A DNA stretch of 64,000 nucleotides from Kalmanozyma brasiliensis GHG001 (GCF_000497045.1 NW_015961981.1:746401-810400), one strand, 5' to 3'. Numbered from the stretch's first letter, positions 10,211 to 21,060 are shown. Program-made: numbers and translations. The notes: generated by a model from the letters alone, not told the origin.

Positions 10211-10877
10211 GATGGGTGGTGCTGATGTGTTGGTGATGCGTGAGGTGCTGCAGATGAGGTGCGTGATGGACCAGCTCGGTCGGGGTAAGAGCCTAGTAGT
10301 GGATGATTATCGTGTTGGTATGATGCTAATTAGTGTTGAATGCGATGCGTATGGGTGAGGGTTGGGTATATGTGTGGTAGATGATGCTCGTGATGGTGGT
10401 AAGGTCGAAACGGTTGTTAGCGCGAGGTGTGATGGTGATTGGCGCATCATAGACCGAAGCTCGGCTTGAGAATGTTTGGCCCAAATTTAGGACTCACTCA
10501 CGCGCTTCCACCGTCATGCTTGCCTCGGTGGCTGTCGTGCCTGTGTGCCTGCCTGTGTGTGTTGGACGGACGCTCGTTGCCATCTGCTGCCTCGGAATTT
10601 ACAAAAGCGAGTGGGCTGACTTTCGCTCGGCATTGGCCAGACTGGCGGTGCAGCTTTAATTTTAGGAAGCAATTCGAAACAAGCGAGCCAGCGCATTACA
10701 TAACCACAGCCGGCGACTTTCGGACACAGCCGAGATGTTAGAGCCTCAACTTGACGTCTGCCTGTTAACGCTTAGTCAGCCTCCACCGTCCAGATCGTCC
10801 AGATGAGAACAGATCATGCAGCAGCGCTTGACGTGCAGATATGCAAGCCAAGGCGTCGACTCGAGACACCTCTATCC
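10211..10877. other. Divergent promoter region, ERG1 / sulfite oxidase
   Basis: No gene. The ERG1-proximal 200 bases are GT-rich (repeated GGTGATG/TGTTGG). The remainder is mixed with no motif I can name with confidence. Confidence 0.5.
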
Positions 10878-12448
10878 ATGAGCAACGAGCGACTAGCAAC
10901 ACCGGACGGCCCTCGACGATCAAGCGATATGTCTCAGCTCGTGCGGCAAGAGAGTGTGAGTTCGGCGAAATGAGCTCGTAGACGACAGCGATGGCGGACT
11001 GACAAAAGACCGCACTCGTCGACAGCCTCTCAACACGGAGCCCTACTCCAAAGAGCTGGCAACCTCGTTCGTTACCCCGAACGATCTCGTCTTCAATCGC
11101 AACCATGATTCTGTCATCAAAGCGGATGCCCCAGAATCGAACGACACCAACTGGTCGATAGGCATCTCGATCGAGGACGACGAGCGCTTGAAGGACTTGC
11201 ACCTATCATCGCAGTCTCTGCCGCTGGACTCGCTAAAGAAAGAGCATGACTTGGTCGAGGTGACTGCGACGCTCGAATGCGCCGGCAACCGCCGAGCGGA
11301 GCTCGCCTCCTCGCATCAGCCAGCAGAAGGCATTCAATGGGGCAACGCGGTGATCGCCAACGTCGTCTGGGGTGGTGCCTCCCTGCGCTCGGTTCTGCTG
11401 CGCGCTGGCGTCCCGGATCCCTTTTCCCACCACTCGGACCTGACCCAGCTCGAACCCTCGGCCGAAGCCTCCCTTTCCGACTGCGCCGAGTGGGCCCGAC
11501 CTCTCCACCTGCACCTCTTCTCCGCCCAGGAAAGCACCGAATCCGACGATCCCACCCGCAAAGAGTACTTCGCCGCCTCCATCCCCCTGCCCACCGCGCT
11601 GCATCCGAATCAGCACTGCCTGCTGGCGTACGAGTACAACGGAACACCGCTCACACAGCGCCACGGTGCCCCACTACGAGCTGTCATCCCCGGCCATGTG
11701 GGTGCAAGGTGGGTCAAGTGGCTGAATGGCGTGCGCGTCAGTGCACGAGAGAACGAGTCGCCGCCCATGAGACAGGATTACAAGCTGCTCGTGCCAAGCG
11801 GCGCGGAGGACGGGGAGAAGGAGTTAAAGGAGAAAGCTAAGGATGGGTCCGAGTTCAGGAAGGAGGAGCTGAGGAAGGAGAGGCCGCTGCAGAGGTTGGA
11901 GGCGAGCTGCTCGATTACGATGCCTTGGAAGGACGGGCAGACGATCGAGGTGGGTGAGAAGGGGATGGTTGAGGTGAAAGGGTATGCGGTCGGGCAGGAT
12001 GGGTCTCCCGCTACACAGGTCTTCGTCGCTATCGTGCCAGAGGCAGAGGAAGAAAAGTCGTCCGAGGACGTCCTCGCTTCGCTAGCGGCAGATCTGGAGT
12101 GGAAGCAAGCCGCAATCCGAACGCAAGACGGACAGTCGGATCAGCGAAAAGCGGACAGCAAATGGAGCTGGGCCTGGACGCTATGGCAATTGGATCTGCC
12201 CGTCCCACCTTCGGACAAGAAGTGGGCTTTGATAGCTCGTTGTGGTAACTTTCCGCCTTGGTTTCGCTTGGTTTCGCTTCGGCACGACGACATGTGTAAT
12301 GCTGACAGCCTCGATGCTCTTGCCTCTTGTTTCGGTCTCAGTAACGGCATCCGGCGTCGAACAGGAAAAGATCTCGCAGTGGAACCTGAGAGGCTTCCAC
12401 AATCGCTCTTGGTCGGTCGTTCGCAATCTCTCTATCAAGTCGTCGTAG
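10878..12448 (+). CDS. Sulfite oxidase-type molybdopterin oxidoreductase, three exons
   Basis: Proposed exons 10878-10955, 11026-12244 and 12342-12448, giving 467 aa. Intron 1 (70 nt) has donor GTGAGT, branch CTGAC and acceptor GACAG; intron 2 (97 nt) has donor GTAACT, branch GCTGAC and acceptor CTCAG. Phases agree at both junctions. Splicing restores the family N-terminus (PLNTEPYSKELATSFVTPND, then NRNHD) and C-terminus (SQWNLRGFHNRSWSVV), both missing from the unspliced frame. The Mo-ligand cysteine lies in LECAGNRR, followed by WGNAVIANVVWGGASL and the domain signature AVIPGHVGARWVKWL. The dimerisation domain follows after a charged insert. There is no cytochrome b5 domain and no obvious mitochondrial presequence, so it resembles plant-type sulfite oxidase in architecture. 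It oxidises sulfite to sulfate; location is unclear. Confidence 0.85.
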
Positions 12449-12534
12449 CAATCCAACCGCTCACTGCGACACTTGCTTATGTGACCAAAATGTGCTGAGA
12501 CGTGTGTGTGATTGTGTGCTAGGTGGATGGTCCG

Positions 12535-14946
12535 TCACCCGCTGTGCCCATTCGTCGCCCCTATCTCGCCCACATCGCCATCCCCGCTCTCCGTCCGCGT
12601 CCGCTTCTCCAACGCCACCGGACCCACGCCTCTCCTCCCTGGCATCTTGACCTTCTTCCCCGGCAATCCCGTATCGAACGGATCCCTGGGCGTCCAATCC
12701 CACGTGTGCACCATCGTAATGTTGCCGTTTCGAATCCTGCTCGCGTAGCTATCCGCAATGAGACCCGTGGAAAGCACCGTCTCGCCCTTTCCACCTGCGC
12801 TCTCGGACGCCATCGCCGCCTGCAGTTGCAGCTGCAACTCCTGCTGGCGTCTCTGCAGCTCTTCCTTGTCTTCTTCGGGCAGGATCTCCGCTTCCTTCTC
12901 GCGCATCTGCAGGACCAATCGCTCGAGGGCGGGGCGGAGGGTCGAGTTGCCACTTCCGGAGCCGCCGCCGCCGCTGGACCGCGTGGAGGAGATGTTGGAG
13001 GAGAGATCGGAGCTCGAGCCCGAACCACCAAGAAGATCGCGTGACGCTGGAACACCGTGGAAGAACCGCTCGGCGTGCTTGTCGTCCAGGATCGGGATGG
13101 GATCGTCGAAGCGCGAGATGCGCTTGAGGAGTTCTGCACTGGCGACGACACGCGCGCCGGTGGTGAGGTGCGACGGATGACGATGGCCGAGCGTGGGGAC
13201 GAGGGAGCCAGAGGGCGGAATGAGCGCCGCTGGCCGTCCCTGCGGGCGGACCGGCGTGAGGACCGGCGCGGAGAGCGCGTTGGCGACTTCGATGTTGTCT
13301 TCGTACAGCGTGGGCGGGGGGAGGGTGGACACGAGCCAGCTGGGTCCCGGGTTGAAGGGGATGACGGAAGGTCGTGCTGCTACGGCGGCGTACAGACTAT
13401 CGTTGGGTGCGTATCTCGACGCGTCCGCCAGAGCATGCGCTAGTCGTTTGCGCTTCGTCAGTGCATCCTGATGGGCTGGTCCGGATGGTGTGAGGAAGAT
13501 GCCGGCTGAACTGCTCGATGTAGGGTCCTCCACGAGGGCCTGGTAGTCGGCTGCAAATGCACGAAGTGACGATGTCGCTGGAGCAATGGAGGCGATGGAT
13601 GCGTCGCTGAGCACCTCATTGACGTTTTGTTCCAAGTCGCGCAGCTCGTCCTTGGCGTACGTTGCTGCCAGCGTCGATGCATCGTAGGCCACGCTCTCTC
13701 TCCAGCTGTCGCGCAGGACTCTGCGTGCTTGCAGCGCTTCGAACGCCTTTTCTGCTTCCGCTGCCCGTTCTTCTGCGGTCTTTTGAACGGCAGGTGCTTC
13801 TGCCTCGGGGCCATCGCCATTTGCGTTTTCTCCTTTGGCCGCTTCGGCTGCTGCTGCCGCTGCCTCGGCCGCCGCTTCGTCTGCCTTCCTTTGCGCGAGC
13901 TCCCTGCGCCGTTGTTCTTCCAGGATGTACTCCGGATCAACCTCCACGGGCTCTAGCTTGACGCGGGTTCCGTCATCCTCTTCTGCTTTGAGTGATTCGA
14001 GGTCCGCGCCGTTTTGCAAAGGCGCGGCTGCTGCGTCTGCGCTTGAAGCGATGTCTGGGAAGACAGGAAGATACGCCGGTACGTAGTCAATGACGGCTTC
14101 ACCGAAGCGTCTGGCAGGTACAGTCTCTTCGGCGTCCAGCCGCCTGCGCTTCCTTGGTTGCTGTAGAGCCTGATGTGAGACGTCGCCATTGCTGCCGTGG
14201 GGCGATGAAGGCGATTCGCCCTCGTTGTCATCATCAAGGTCGGACAAGAGCAGCGACTCGGCGTCTGCCGTGAAGCTGGATCCCTGTGTAGATGACTCGC
14301 CGAATGTCGATGAAGTCCCGCCTCCTCGTGATCCGGATGCGAGCCCGGATGCATCCGGCATTGCATCCGACGGAGAGGGCCAAACGAGCCGTCTGGCGAG
14401 ATGATCCCGGAGTACCCCTTCTGCTGCTGCCTGTTCGAAGTCTTTGGCCGGTATTGATGTGAAGTGAACCTCTTCAAGGTCGGATGGCGAGGGAGGAACG
14501 CGTCCCGTGTTGAGGACGCGAAGAAGATCCTTGCCGCGCATGGGATCCTGCAATGCTGCGGGTAGTGCGCTGGTCGACGCTTGCGGATGGGTTCCGTTCA
14601 CGCCATTGGCTTGAGTTGCCGATAGCTGTGTGTGATGCTCCTGGGTATCGAGCCTTCCTTCTTCCTCCGCCCAGTCCAGCACTTCATCGATTGGCTCTCC
14701 TCCCAGGATGTGTTCCAAGGACGCACGAAGGTCCTGCGGTGAGACGATGGTGCGACCGGCGTGGTTGGCGTGCTGAACGCAGGAGGAGCCGATGAGCTGG
14801 ATATAGCGTTGCATCACCTCTGAGAGGAGATCCGCCGCGCCAGCTGAGGACCTCGAGAAGCCTGCTGACGACAAGAGAGCCAGTATGGCTACCGACATGT
14901 GCGATGCGGAGTAGGCCGCCGCCGTCGGCTTGGATCTTGTCACCAT
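12535..14946 (-). CDS. Bromodomain-associated (BTP) histone-fold protein, TAF3/TAF8-like
   Basis: 803 aa from the ATG at 14946. The N-terminal about 85 residues form a BTP/Bromo_TP histone fold: SASHMSVAILALLSSAGFSR, a long helix through LLSEVMQRYIQLIG, then HANHAGRTIVSPQDLRASLE. This is the dimerisation fold of TFIID subunits TAF3 and TAF8 and of SAGA Spt7. The rest is Ser/Ala/Glu-rich with an Ala/Glu helical stretch, the motif NPGPSWLVSTLPPPTLYEDN, and a Gln-rich helix near the end. No PHD finger or bromodomain is seen. The frame is open upstream of the ATG to about 15030 with an acceptor-like CTTCTCAG, so a 5' exon is possible. Its role in TFIID or SAGA is inferred from the fold only. It is divergent from PAB2 and ends 86 bases from the sulfite oxidase stop. 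Confidence 0.7.
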   Translation of the reverse strand: MVTRSKPTAAAYSASHMSVAILALLSSAGFSRSSAGAADLLSEVMQRYIQLIGSSCVQHANHAGRTIVSPQDLRASLEHILGGEPIDEVLDWAEEEGRLDTQEHHTQLSATQANGVNGTHPQASTSALPAALQDPMRGKDLLRVLNTGRVPPSPSDLEEVHFTSIPAKDFEQAAAEGVLRDHLARRLVWPSPSDAMPDASGLASGSRGGGTSSTFGESSTQGSSFTADAESLLLSDLDDDNEGESPSSPHGSNGDVSHQALQQPRKRRRLDAEETVPARRFGEAVIDYVPAYLPVFPDIASSADAAAAPLQNGADLESLKAEEDDGTRVKLEPVEVDPEYILEEQRRRELAQRKADEAAAEAAAAAAEAAKGENANGDGPEAEAPAVQKTAEERAAEAEKAFEALQARRVLRDSWRESVAYDASTLAATYAKDELRDLEQNVNEVLSDASIASIAPATSSLRAFAADYQALVEDPTSSSSAGIFLTPSGPAHQDALTKRKRLAHALADASRYAPNDSLYAAVAARPSVIPFNPGPSWLVSTLPPPTLYEDNIEVANALSAPVLTPVRPQGRPAALIPPSGSLVPTLGHRHPSHLTTGARVVASAELLKRISRFDDPIPILDDKHAERFFHGVPASRDLLGGSGSSSDLSSNISSTRSSGGGGSGSGNSTLRPALERLVLQMREKEAEILPEEDKEELQRRQQELQLQLQAAMASESAGGKGETVLSTGLIADSYASRIRNGNITMVHTWDWTPRDPFDTGLPGKKVKMPGRRGVGPVALEKRTRTESGDGDVGEIGATNGHSG

Positions 14947-15519
14947 CTCGACGACCACCCAGACGGCTGCGGTAAGGCGGTCGATCCGGACGTTCTCCGA
15001 CCTGAGAAGGTAGCAGAGGTGGTAGTGTCACCCTGCGAGATCGTTGTCGTTTACTGCATTGGGTGGTGCGATGGAAGATGGTCGTTCACGTCCCGAGCTT
15101 CGTGGTCGGCTAAAGCATGAATTGGAGAGGTCGTCTTTGGCAACACTATAATACGTCTGAGCGTACGGGTTTGTTCGTCGCCGGTTGCAGACGCGGACAG
15201 GTCGGCAGAGGTAGATGAATGGTGATTGAAGGAGGGACAGACACAAGTGGACGGGATGGAGACCCCTTCGAAGCAGCATCACGTGACGCGCCCCAGCGCC
15301 AAATGGGCGGAAAACGGGAATTGCGGCCTCGACCTGCGAAAAGTGAGGTTGGCACACTCTCCACCTTCGACTGAGCTTGCTTCTCCTCTCACTCATCATT
15401 CTTGCCCATCCACAGCATCCGCTTGCAGTCGATACTCGCTCTCGATCGGCTCAGTCATACCCAGAAGCTCGACGGCTGTTCACGACGCACCCTGAAGGAA
15501 CGACACAGACATCCGCAAG
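14947..15519. other. Divergent promoter region, BTP protein / PAB2
   Basis: No gene is supported. About 570 bases hold both promoters and leaders. A possible 5' exon of the minus-strand gene would fall at 14947-15020. Nearer PAB2 the strand is CT-rich. Confidence 0.5.
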
Positions 15520-16228
15520 ATGGCATCACACGAAGAAGTCTCGCTCTCGGAGCCTGGCACCAGCGACCTCCATCACACACGCAACGTCGAGGCAGATGCA
15601 CCAGCAAATGACACTGGCGCATCAGGCGCTGATGGCACAGCCATGACCGACGAGGACGCTGAGATCGAGGCGATGAAACAGAGAGTAGCGGAGATGGAGG
15701 CGGAAGCGGCCAAGCTTCGCGAGCTGCAGCAGGCGGCGGGCGAGGCGGGTGGCGCAGGCCTCCATCCCACCGAGGAGGAGCGCGAAGAGGTCGACTCGAG
15801 GAGCATCTACGTTGGCAACGTCGACTACGGTGCGACGCCAGAAGAGGTGCAGCAACACTTCCAGAGCTGTGGCACCATCAATCGAGTCACGATCCTCTGC
15901 GACAAGTTTACTGGGCATCCAAAAGGGTACGTCTGGCGCGTGCTTCTACTCCGATTCGTATAGATGGCGATGGCTGACTCTCATTCTTGTTCTGCTGTGT
16001 CTCTTGCTTTCTGGATGCAGATTCGCATATGTCGAGTTCGCAGACCCATCGCTGGTCGCCAACGCCATGGTGCTCAACGAATCCCTGTTCCGCGGCCGAC
16101 TGATCAAGGTCACCGCCAAACGCACGAATATGCCGGGCATGGCAGCACGAGGGCGCGGTCGAGGTCGCGGGCGTGGCCGTCCGTTCCGTGGACGCGGTCG
16201 TGGCCGTGGTCGAGGTTACTACTATTGA
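15520..16228 (+). CDS. PAB2: Nuclear polyadenylate-binding protein 2 (PABPN1/Pab2 type), two exons
   Basis: Exons 15520-15926 and 16021-16228, 204 aa. The 94-nt intron has donor GTACGT, branch GGCTGAC and acceptor GCAG, and splits a glycine codon so that RRM RNP1 reads HPKGFAYVEF. Order: an acidic N-terminus, a coiled-coil helix (about 45-75, [19 protein letters not shown]), one RRM with RNP2 SIYVGNVD (about 100-175), and a C-terminal Arg-Gly run ([18 protein letters not shown]) ending in tyrosines. This coiled coil-RRM-RGG layout is diagnostic of Pab2/PABPN1, which binds nascent poly(A) and acts in tail-length control and exosome targeting. The RGG tail is a likely arginine methylation substrate. 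It is convergent with ISD11. Confidence 0.93.
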
Positions 16229-16546
16229 AAGATGGCAGCTGCGCTCAGACTCTTACGACGAAGAAGCGTCGACACAAGGGTCTGCATCAGTCCACTATTA
16301 CAAGACAAGCATCCGCCATTGCACACACTCAAAAAGGCTCACAAGCTTCCACTTCTGTATTGTAATCCCACACTTCCTCTCATGCCAAGGACACATTCAA
16401 ACGGCCATCTATGCCGTACTCTCGCCTCTTTTTGTACATGGTTGTCCTGTCTGTGAACCAGTTCGCGACGCAAATCAGTTCGCACAGCGTCTCGGGCGAT
16501 CGTATTCCGTAAAGTCATGATTCTGAGAGCGTAAAGTACACCACAA
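16229..16546. other. Convergent 3' region between PAB2 and ISD11
   Basis: About 320 bases containing the 3' untranslated regions of two convergent genes; nothing else is seen. Confidence 0.5.
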
Positions 16547-17132
16547 CTAACCACTGGGAGGCGCGCCACCGCTGCTCTGGGGTCCTGCCACAGGCTGACC
16601 ACCACCACCCACACTCGCCTCTGCACCGGCACCACCGCCTCCCACGATCAACCTCGGCTTCTCCACCACCAGCTTCTCGCCCTCGTACATGCGGTTCATG
16701 AGCGCCGATCTTTGGAGCACCTTGAGATCCTCGAGTGCGGTCTGGTAGAACTTGGACAGCTTTTCCGTGTCTGTGAGCGATGCTGCAGAGATGGACTCAT
16801 CCGAGCCCCCTGGCTGACGAATCGTTTCCGGTGAGAGCAACGTCGAGGGCGAAACGGGCGTGGTGGTCGAACCCTGCTTGGAGAAGGGAGATGATTGCGC
16901 CGCTTGCGAGGCGGGCAGAAGCGTCGATCGGAACATGTCGCGCGACCGACGCAGGAAGTATGTGCGGAAGTTGTACGACGACTGCCAGTGAAAAGAGATG
17001 AGAGATAGTTAGTGGAACTGCAGCGTGAAGAGCAGTCGGTTGAGAACGAAAACTTACAAATGACTGCGATGTCCTCAAGTATCGGCGGTACAGATTCAAG
17101 ATCTGCGACTTTGATGGGGCGGCTACCGACAT
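16547..17132 (-). CDS. ISD11: Isd11/LYRM4, iron-sulfur cluster biogenesis LYR protein, two exons
   Basis: Exons (minus strand) 17132-17058 and 16981-16547, 169 aa. The 76-nt intron has donor GTAAGT and acceptor GGCAG in phase 0. Joined, the N-terminus has the LYR motif ILNLYRRYLR, then SQSF-SSYNFRTYFLRRSRDMFR, matching Isd11 (YNFRxY, RRxRDxF). The helical body continues through ALEDLKVLQRSALMNRMYEG to KLVVEKPRLIV, the family's usual end. Isd11 stabilises the cysteine desulfurase Nfs1 in the mitochondrial matrix with acyl carrier protein. Most family members are 90-100 aa. Here there is a Ser/Thr/Pro insert after the second helix and a Gly/Ala/Ser-rich tail of about 30 residues. It is divergent from SEN2. 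Confidence 0.9.
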
Positions 17133-17532
17133 TTTGAGCTGAAGTGCGGGTGTAGCGATCCTAAGAGGCGTGTCGGTTCGACAGAGAAGTGCGCTTCAAG
17201 TACGGGTGGCGCTGGGATGCGAAGTGTGTTGACGGATAGGCTTGAGGGCGATGATGGAGCGCAAAAGAAGGTGGTTTACAGCGCAGCGAGAAGGATGACC
17301 GCGGCCTTCAAACTAAGCTCTAACCGCCACATTCAGCAAAATAATCGTGACTAAGCCAAGGTTAAAGCGCTTCTTTTTCTTCTTGACAGCTCCACATTTT
17401 TTTACGTAGCGACAGCATAATTTCAGGGTCGAGGCTTGGGTGCTGATGTTGCAGCAGCTTGCCGACCTTCTCTTCGACTCTTCCAGCACATAGGCATCTC
17501 TTCGGCCTCGAGCGACACACGACCTCACCATC
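17133..17532. other. Divergent promoter region, ISD11 / SEN2
   Basis: About 400 bases with no gene. An AATTTCAGGG motif lies at 17419-17428, 105 bases before the SEN2 start; the same core occurs at three other intergenic sites in this window. Confidence 0.5.
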
Positions 17533-19134
17533 ATGCCTAGGCAAAGGAACACCACCGGCTGGTCGTACAACAACGCAGCCGAGTCGTCCAAGTCCGGCGC
17601 AAGAGGACCCGCCTCTCGAGTGACCGGAGCTGGCAAAAAGGCAACCGCGCAGAAGAATCAGCTCTACTCGAAGCCGATCCCAGTCGCACTCGACGTCACG
17701 AGCCCTGACGCCGCTGTAAGTAGCAAAGCACAGGACACGCTATGGTCGTCGCTCTGTTCGCTTTTGACACTAGGCTACTACGCATCGTCCAGCGCCTCTA
17801 GCAGCCCCGTCCAGAAGAGCCACAAGGGCAAGGAAAAGGTCTCGGTCTTCTACGATCGCCAACTGCAGACCGTCTGGGTCGAAGATCTGGATGAAGGCAT
17901 CCGACTGCTATGGCAACGTGGCTTCTTCGGCAAAGGCAATCTCTCGCGCTCCGAACCGACGTGGCGCCAGCGCAAGGTCAACGAAATCGATGCGTTGCGC
18001 AAAGGTCGAATGACCGCCGAGCAGCTTACACAGCAGAGGAGAGAGGAGAGAAAGGCGCTCAAGATTGAGCGAGCGAGAGCAGCGGTACGAGCAGGTCAGC
18101 AGCTGCCTGATGGTATCTTGGCGCTGGGAGGAGAGGTGACGGAGGCGGACCGCGCGCCTGGTGCATCGCACGATCGATTGATGGCGGATATTGAGAGGCA
18201 GGTGGAGGAGCAGCTGGATGGCGAAGACGCGGAAGAGCAGGAAGGGCCAGAGTCGACAGCCGCAGCGAAGACAGGAGGCATGAATGAGCTATGGACGGGT
18301 CAAGAAGAGGTGCCGGACATCGTGCCTGGCGTGGCCCGCATCAAGGGTCTCAAGTACTTTGCGGAAGAAGTCAAGGCTACGCAGGCGCGCAAGTCGGCCA
18401 GCACGACTGCAACACAGCAGGACGACGAGAAGATGCTGCTGGACGAGGACACCGACGACACAGCAGATATCGATGTGGTCGACGTGGAGCGCATGCAGCT
18501 TTCGCTGGTGGAAGCGTTCTTCCTTTCGTCCATGTTTGGCTGCCTCGACATGGTCACCGCCGAGAATGGGAGCGTCACCCTGCCGCTCAGCCTCGACGAC
18601 TTCTACACGGCCTGCCTGCAATCGAGCTTGCCGCACGCCCTGCTGGATCTTCGTAACCGCGGACTCGCCGAACGACATCTCGAATCGCTCTACGCTCGAC
18701 CCGACAACCCGTTCCTGATCAACTACGTCGCCTACCACCACTTTCGCTCGCTCGGCTGGGTGGTCAAGACGGGCATCAAGTTCTGCGCCGATCTGCTGCT
18801 CTACAAGCGCGGACCTGTCTTTTCGCATGCCGAATTTGCGGTGGTCATCATCCCTTCGTACGAAGATCCCGCCGACGAGAAGTCGAGCCCGTTCGCACCG
18901 CATCCCAACGCGGGCCGCAAGGACTGGACGTGGTTCAGCACGGTGAACCGTGTGCAGAGCCAGGTGCTCAAGACGCTCATTCTGGCGCACGTCTTTGTGC
19001 CTTCGCTGAAGCGATGTCCGCTCGAAAAGCTCACGACGCCAGAGACGTTCTTCGAGTCGCTGCGCAAGGGAGAGAGCTACGCGGTCAAGGAGGTGGCCAT
19101 TCGACGATGGGTTCCGGCAAGGATGAAGCCGTGA
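17533..19134 (+). CDS. SEN2: tRNA-splicing endonuclease catalytic subunit Sen2
   Basis: 533 aa, single exon. It cleaves the 5' splice site of pre-tRNA introns within the Sen2-Sen34-Sen15-Sen54 complex. The N-terminal region carries the Sen2 family sequence VEDLDEGIRLLWQRGFFGKGNLSRSEP (two halves, about 115-142). A charged linker follows. The nuclease fold near the C-terminus contains YVAYHHFRSLGWVVKTGIKF, LLYKRGPVFSHAEFAVVI (catalytic Tyr and His) and a later VNRVQSQVLKTL with the catalytic Lys. All three residues of the triad are present. Length compares with 377 aa in yeast; the excess is low-complexity linker. An intron-bearing tRNA, a potential substrate, lies at 32.1 kb in this window. 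Confidence 0.93.
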   Translation: MPRQRNTTGWSYNNAAESSKSGARGPASRVTGAGKKATAQKNQLYSKPIPVALDVTSPDAAVSSKAQDTLWSSLCSLLTLGYYASSSASSSPVQKSHKGKEKVSVFYDRQLQTVWVEDLDEGIRLLWQRGFFGKGNLSRSEPTWRQRKVNEIDALRKGRMTAEQLTQQRREERKALKIERARAAVRAGQQLPDGILALGGEVTEADRAPGASHDRLMADIERQVEEQLDGEDAEEQEGPESTAAAKTGGMNELWTGQEEVPDIVPGVARIKGLKYFAEEVKATQARKSASTTATQQDDEKMLLDEDTDDTADIDVVDVERMQLSLVEAFFLSSMFGCLDMVTAENGSVTLPLSLDDFYTACLQSSLPHALLDLRNRGLAERHLESLYARPDNPFLINYVAYHHFRSLGWVVKTGIKFCADLLLYKRGPVFSHAEFAVVIIPSYEDPADEKSSPFAPHPNAGRKDWTWFSTVNRVQSQVLKTLILAHVFVPSLKRCPLEKLTTPETFFESLRKGESYAVKEVAIRRWVPARMKP

Positions 19135-21060
19135 GCCTGTGCTGCAATCTCATTCCTTGCAGAGTCTTCTCATGAGAGCGAACCATTTTTCTGGAATGTG
19201 AGATCGGCTGAATGTTGAGCTGGCGCGTGCGTGCTGTACGCGACGCGTCTAGTGAAAGCCAATCCGCTCGGTATCCCGGTCGGTTCAGCGCTCGTAGATG
19301 ACAGCATAGAAGTCAATGGGTCCCGACAAGGCAAGCCGCAGCTCTGAGTACGAGAAGAAGACGTCGATGTTGAGAAGTTTGGCATTGCCATGCTCGCACT
19401 CGTTTCCTGTGGGCGTCCTTGCACGCCAGTCGGCTTGTGGTCCGAGCGGGACGAAAGTTCAAAATTTCGAGAAAGAGAGACCCTTAAATTTTGATCAACG
19501 TTTCCAAGCAAGGAGGCGATGGTGGAAAGGGGGGCCTCAAGGCAGGCTGTGACCGAGGCCAATGTGATGGGCAGATGTAGAGCATGGCGTCGTAGGATGG
19601 TCTGACGGTGCGATGCCGGTGTCTCAACAGCAGAGAGGAGCAGGCGCTGTGTTGCGGAAGGTTTCGACCTTTCTGATTGCACGAATTGGAGTTTGAGGAG
19701 AACCGGTATCGAAGCCAAGACGGCCGAAAGAAGCTGGAAAGAAGCTGAGTCGACCTTGTCAAGTCGGCGTGAAGTGATACGCCAGTTGCAGGGCCGGCTG
19801 AGTTGTGGGCGATGGGTTCCTGGCGAGGCGTGCTGTCAGACCGATCCGCTCATCCGATCATTGCCCCCCTTATCGCTGCCTGTTGATGCGAAAAGTGGGT
19901 CGGGAGAGGCGGCTTTTCATTGTTGCTCTGCAACTCAGAATAACTCAATCCCAAAGGTGCTCGCTTGCATGAGGCAGAGTCACAGTGCTCGCTTGAATGC
20001 CCACGCCCACGCTCTTGTTTCGAGGCGTGACATTCTTGCCTTCGAGGCTGTCTGCTGCGCCTTCAAGGTGACCACGCTGTTCGGCTTATGGTTGATCATG
20101 TACAGAACCTTGCTTTTGTCTGCACACGTTTCTTGCCAGCTTATGCTGCAGTTGAGTTGAGTCATAGCCTTTGGCAGCAAGCCACGGTCACATTGTCGCC
20201 CTGCATGCTAGCACCCTTCTTCACATGATACGTCTGGTGCCGCTGATGGACTGCTGCGAAGTTGCTGGCCTCCCTGTCCTTTTCTCGAAAGAAAACTAGC
20301 AACCACACGGACTAACCTCCCAAGATCGGGCAGCGCCGTTGAATACCAACACCGTCACACACCTCGGCATGCCTCGCCTTGTTCTCACGGCGGCTCAGTG
20401 TGGCCGATTATTTCACGTTTGCTTCTCTCAACGAGGTTGCTCGCGTATGTTTCGCGCTTTGTCCAGGCCCGCCGCCAAATTATTTCCAAAATTGAGTCGA
20501 GACAAGCCTGATCGTTTACATCACCCTCCTCCTCCATCACCTCACCTCGCAATCGCCTTCAGCCATCGTTGCGTCTCCACCTTCAGCACCCCACAACGCC
20601 CCTCCCAGTAGCAAAGGATCACCCTGTTCCATCACTCGCACGCCACGGGATAACCGACTCTCGCGCCTCGGTCAAAGTCACAAACCGCCAACAGGCACTC
20701 TTCTTCACCTTTAGCGCCCAGCTACCCTGAGGCCCGAGGCGGAAGACTATAAAGCAACATCTGAGGCCACCTAGCGCAGCCTACTTCTCGGACTGCTTCG
20801 ACGTATCTCCTCAGTGCTACCGCCGACTCCCTCCTTCGGCTTTGCGGAAGGACGTAATACCTGTGAAGTTTCGGCCCATTCCTGTCAAGCAGATAGCGTC
20901 CGCAGTCTCGCCAGGAGACTCGATTGCTTGCGTTTCTGTCGCCGACACAATCTCCTCATCGATAGGCACGAGCGCTCGCATCGCTGCCAACCAGCACCCC
21001 ATCCTCGCCAATAGGCCTTGATACCGTTCCACATCTAATCTCATTAGCACGCACGCAAAC
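19135..21060. other. Gene-free interval and CAC2 upstream region
   Basis: About 1.9 kb with only short shadow-like ORFs. A small AT-rich inverted repeat lies at 19457-19497. The part after 20500 is C/T-rich as in other leaders here, with a TATAAA about 310 bases before the CAC2 start. Confidence 0.5.
20748..20753 (+). promoter_or_regulatory. Possible TATA box of CAC2
   Basis: TATAAA in the context GACTATAAAGC, about 310 bases upstream of the CAC2 start codon, followed by a C/T-rich stretch. Position and context suit a core promoter but nothing more supports it. Confidence 0.35.

Noticed and set aside
11188..12498. 436-aa unspliced frame as the sulfite oxidase gene
   Set aside because: It begins at a TTG inside conserved sequence and reads through intron 2 into a non-homologous tail; the three-exon model restores both family termini.
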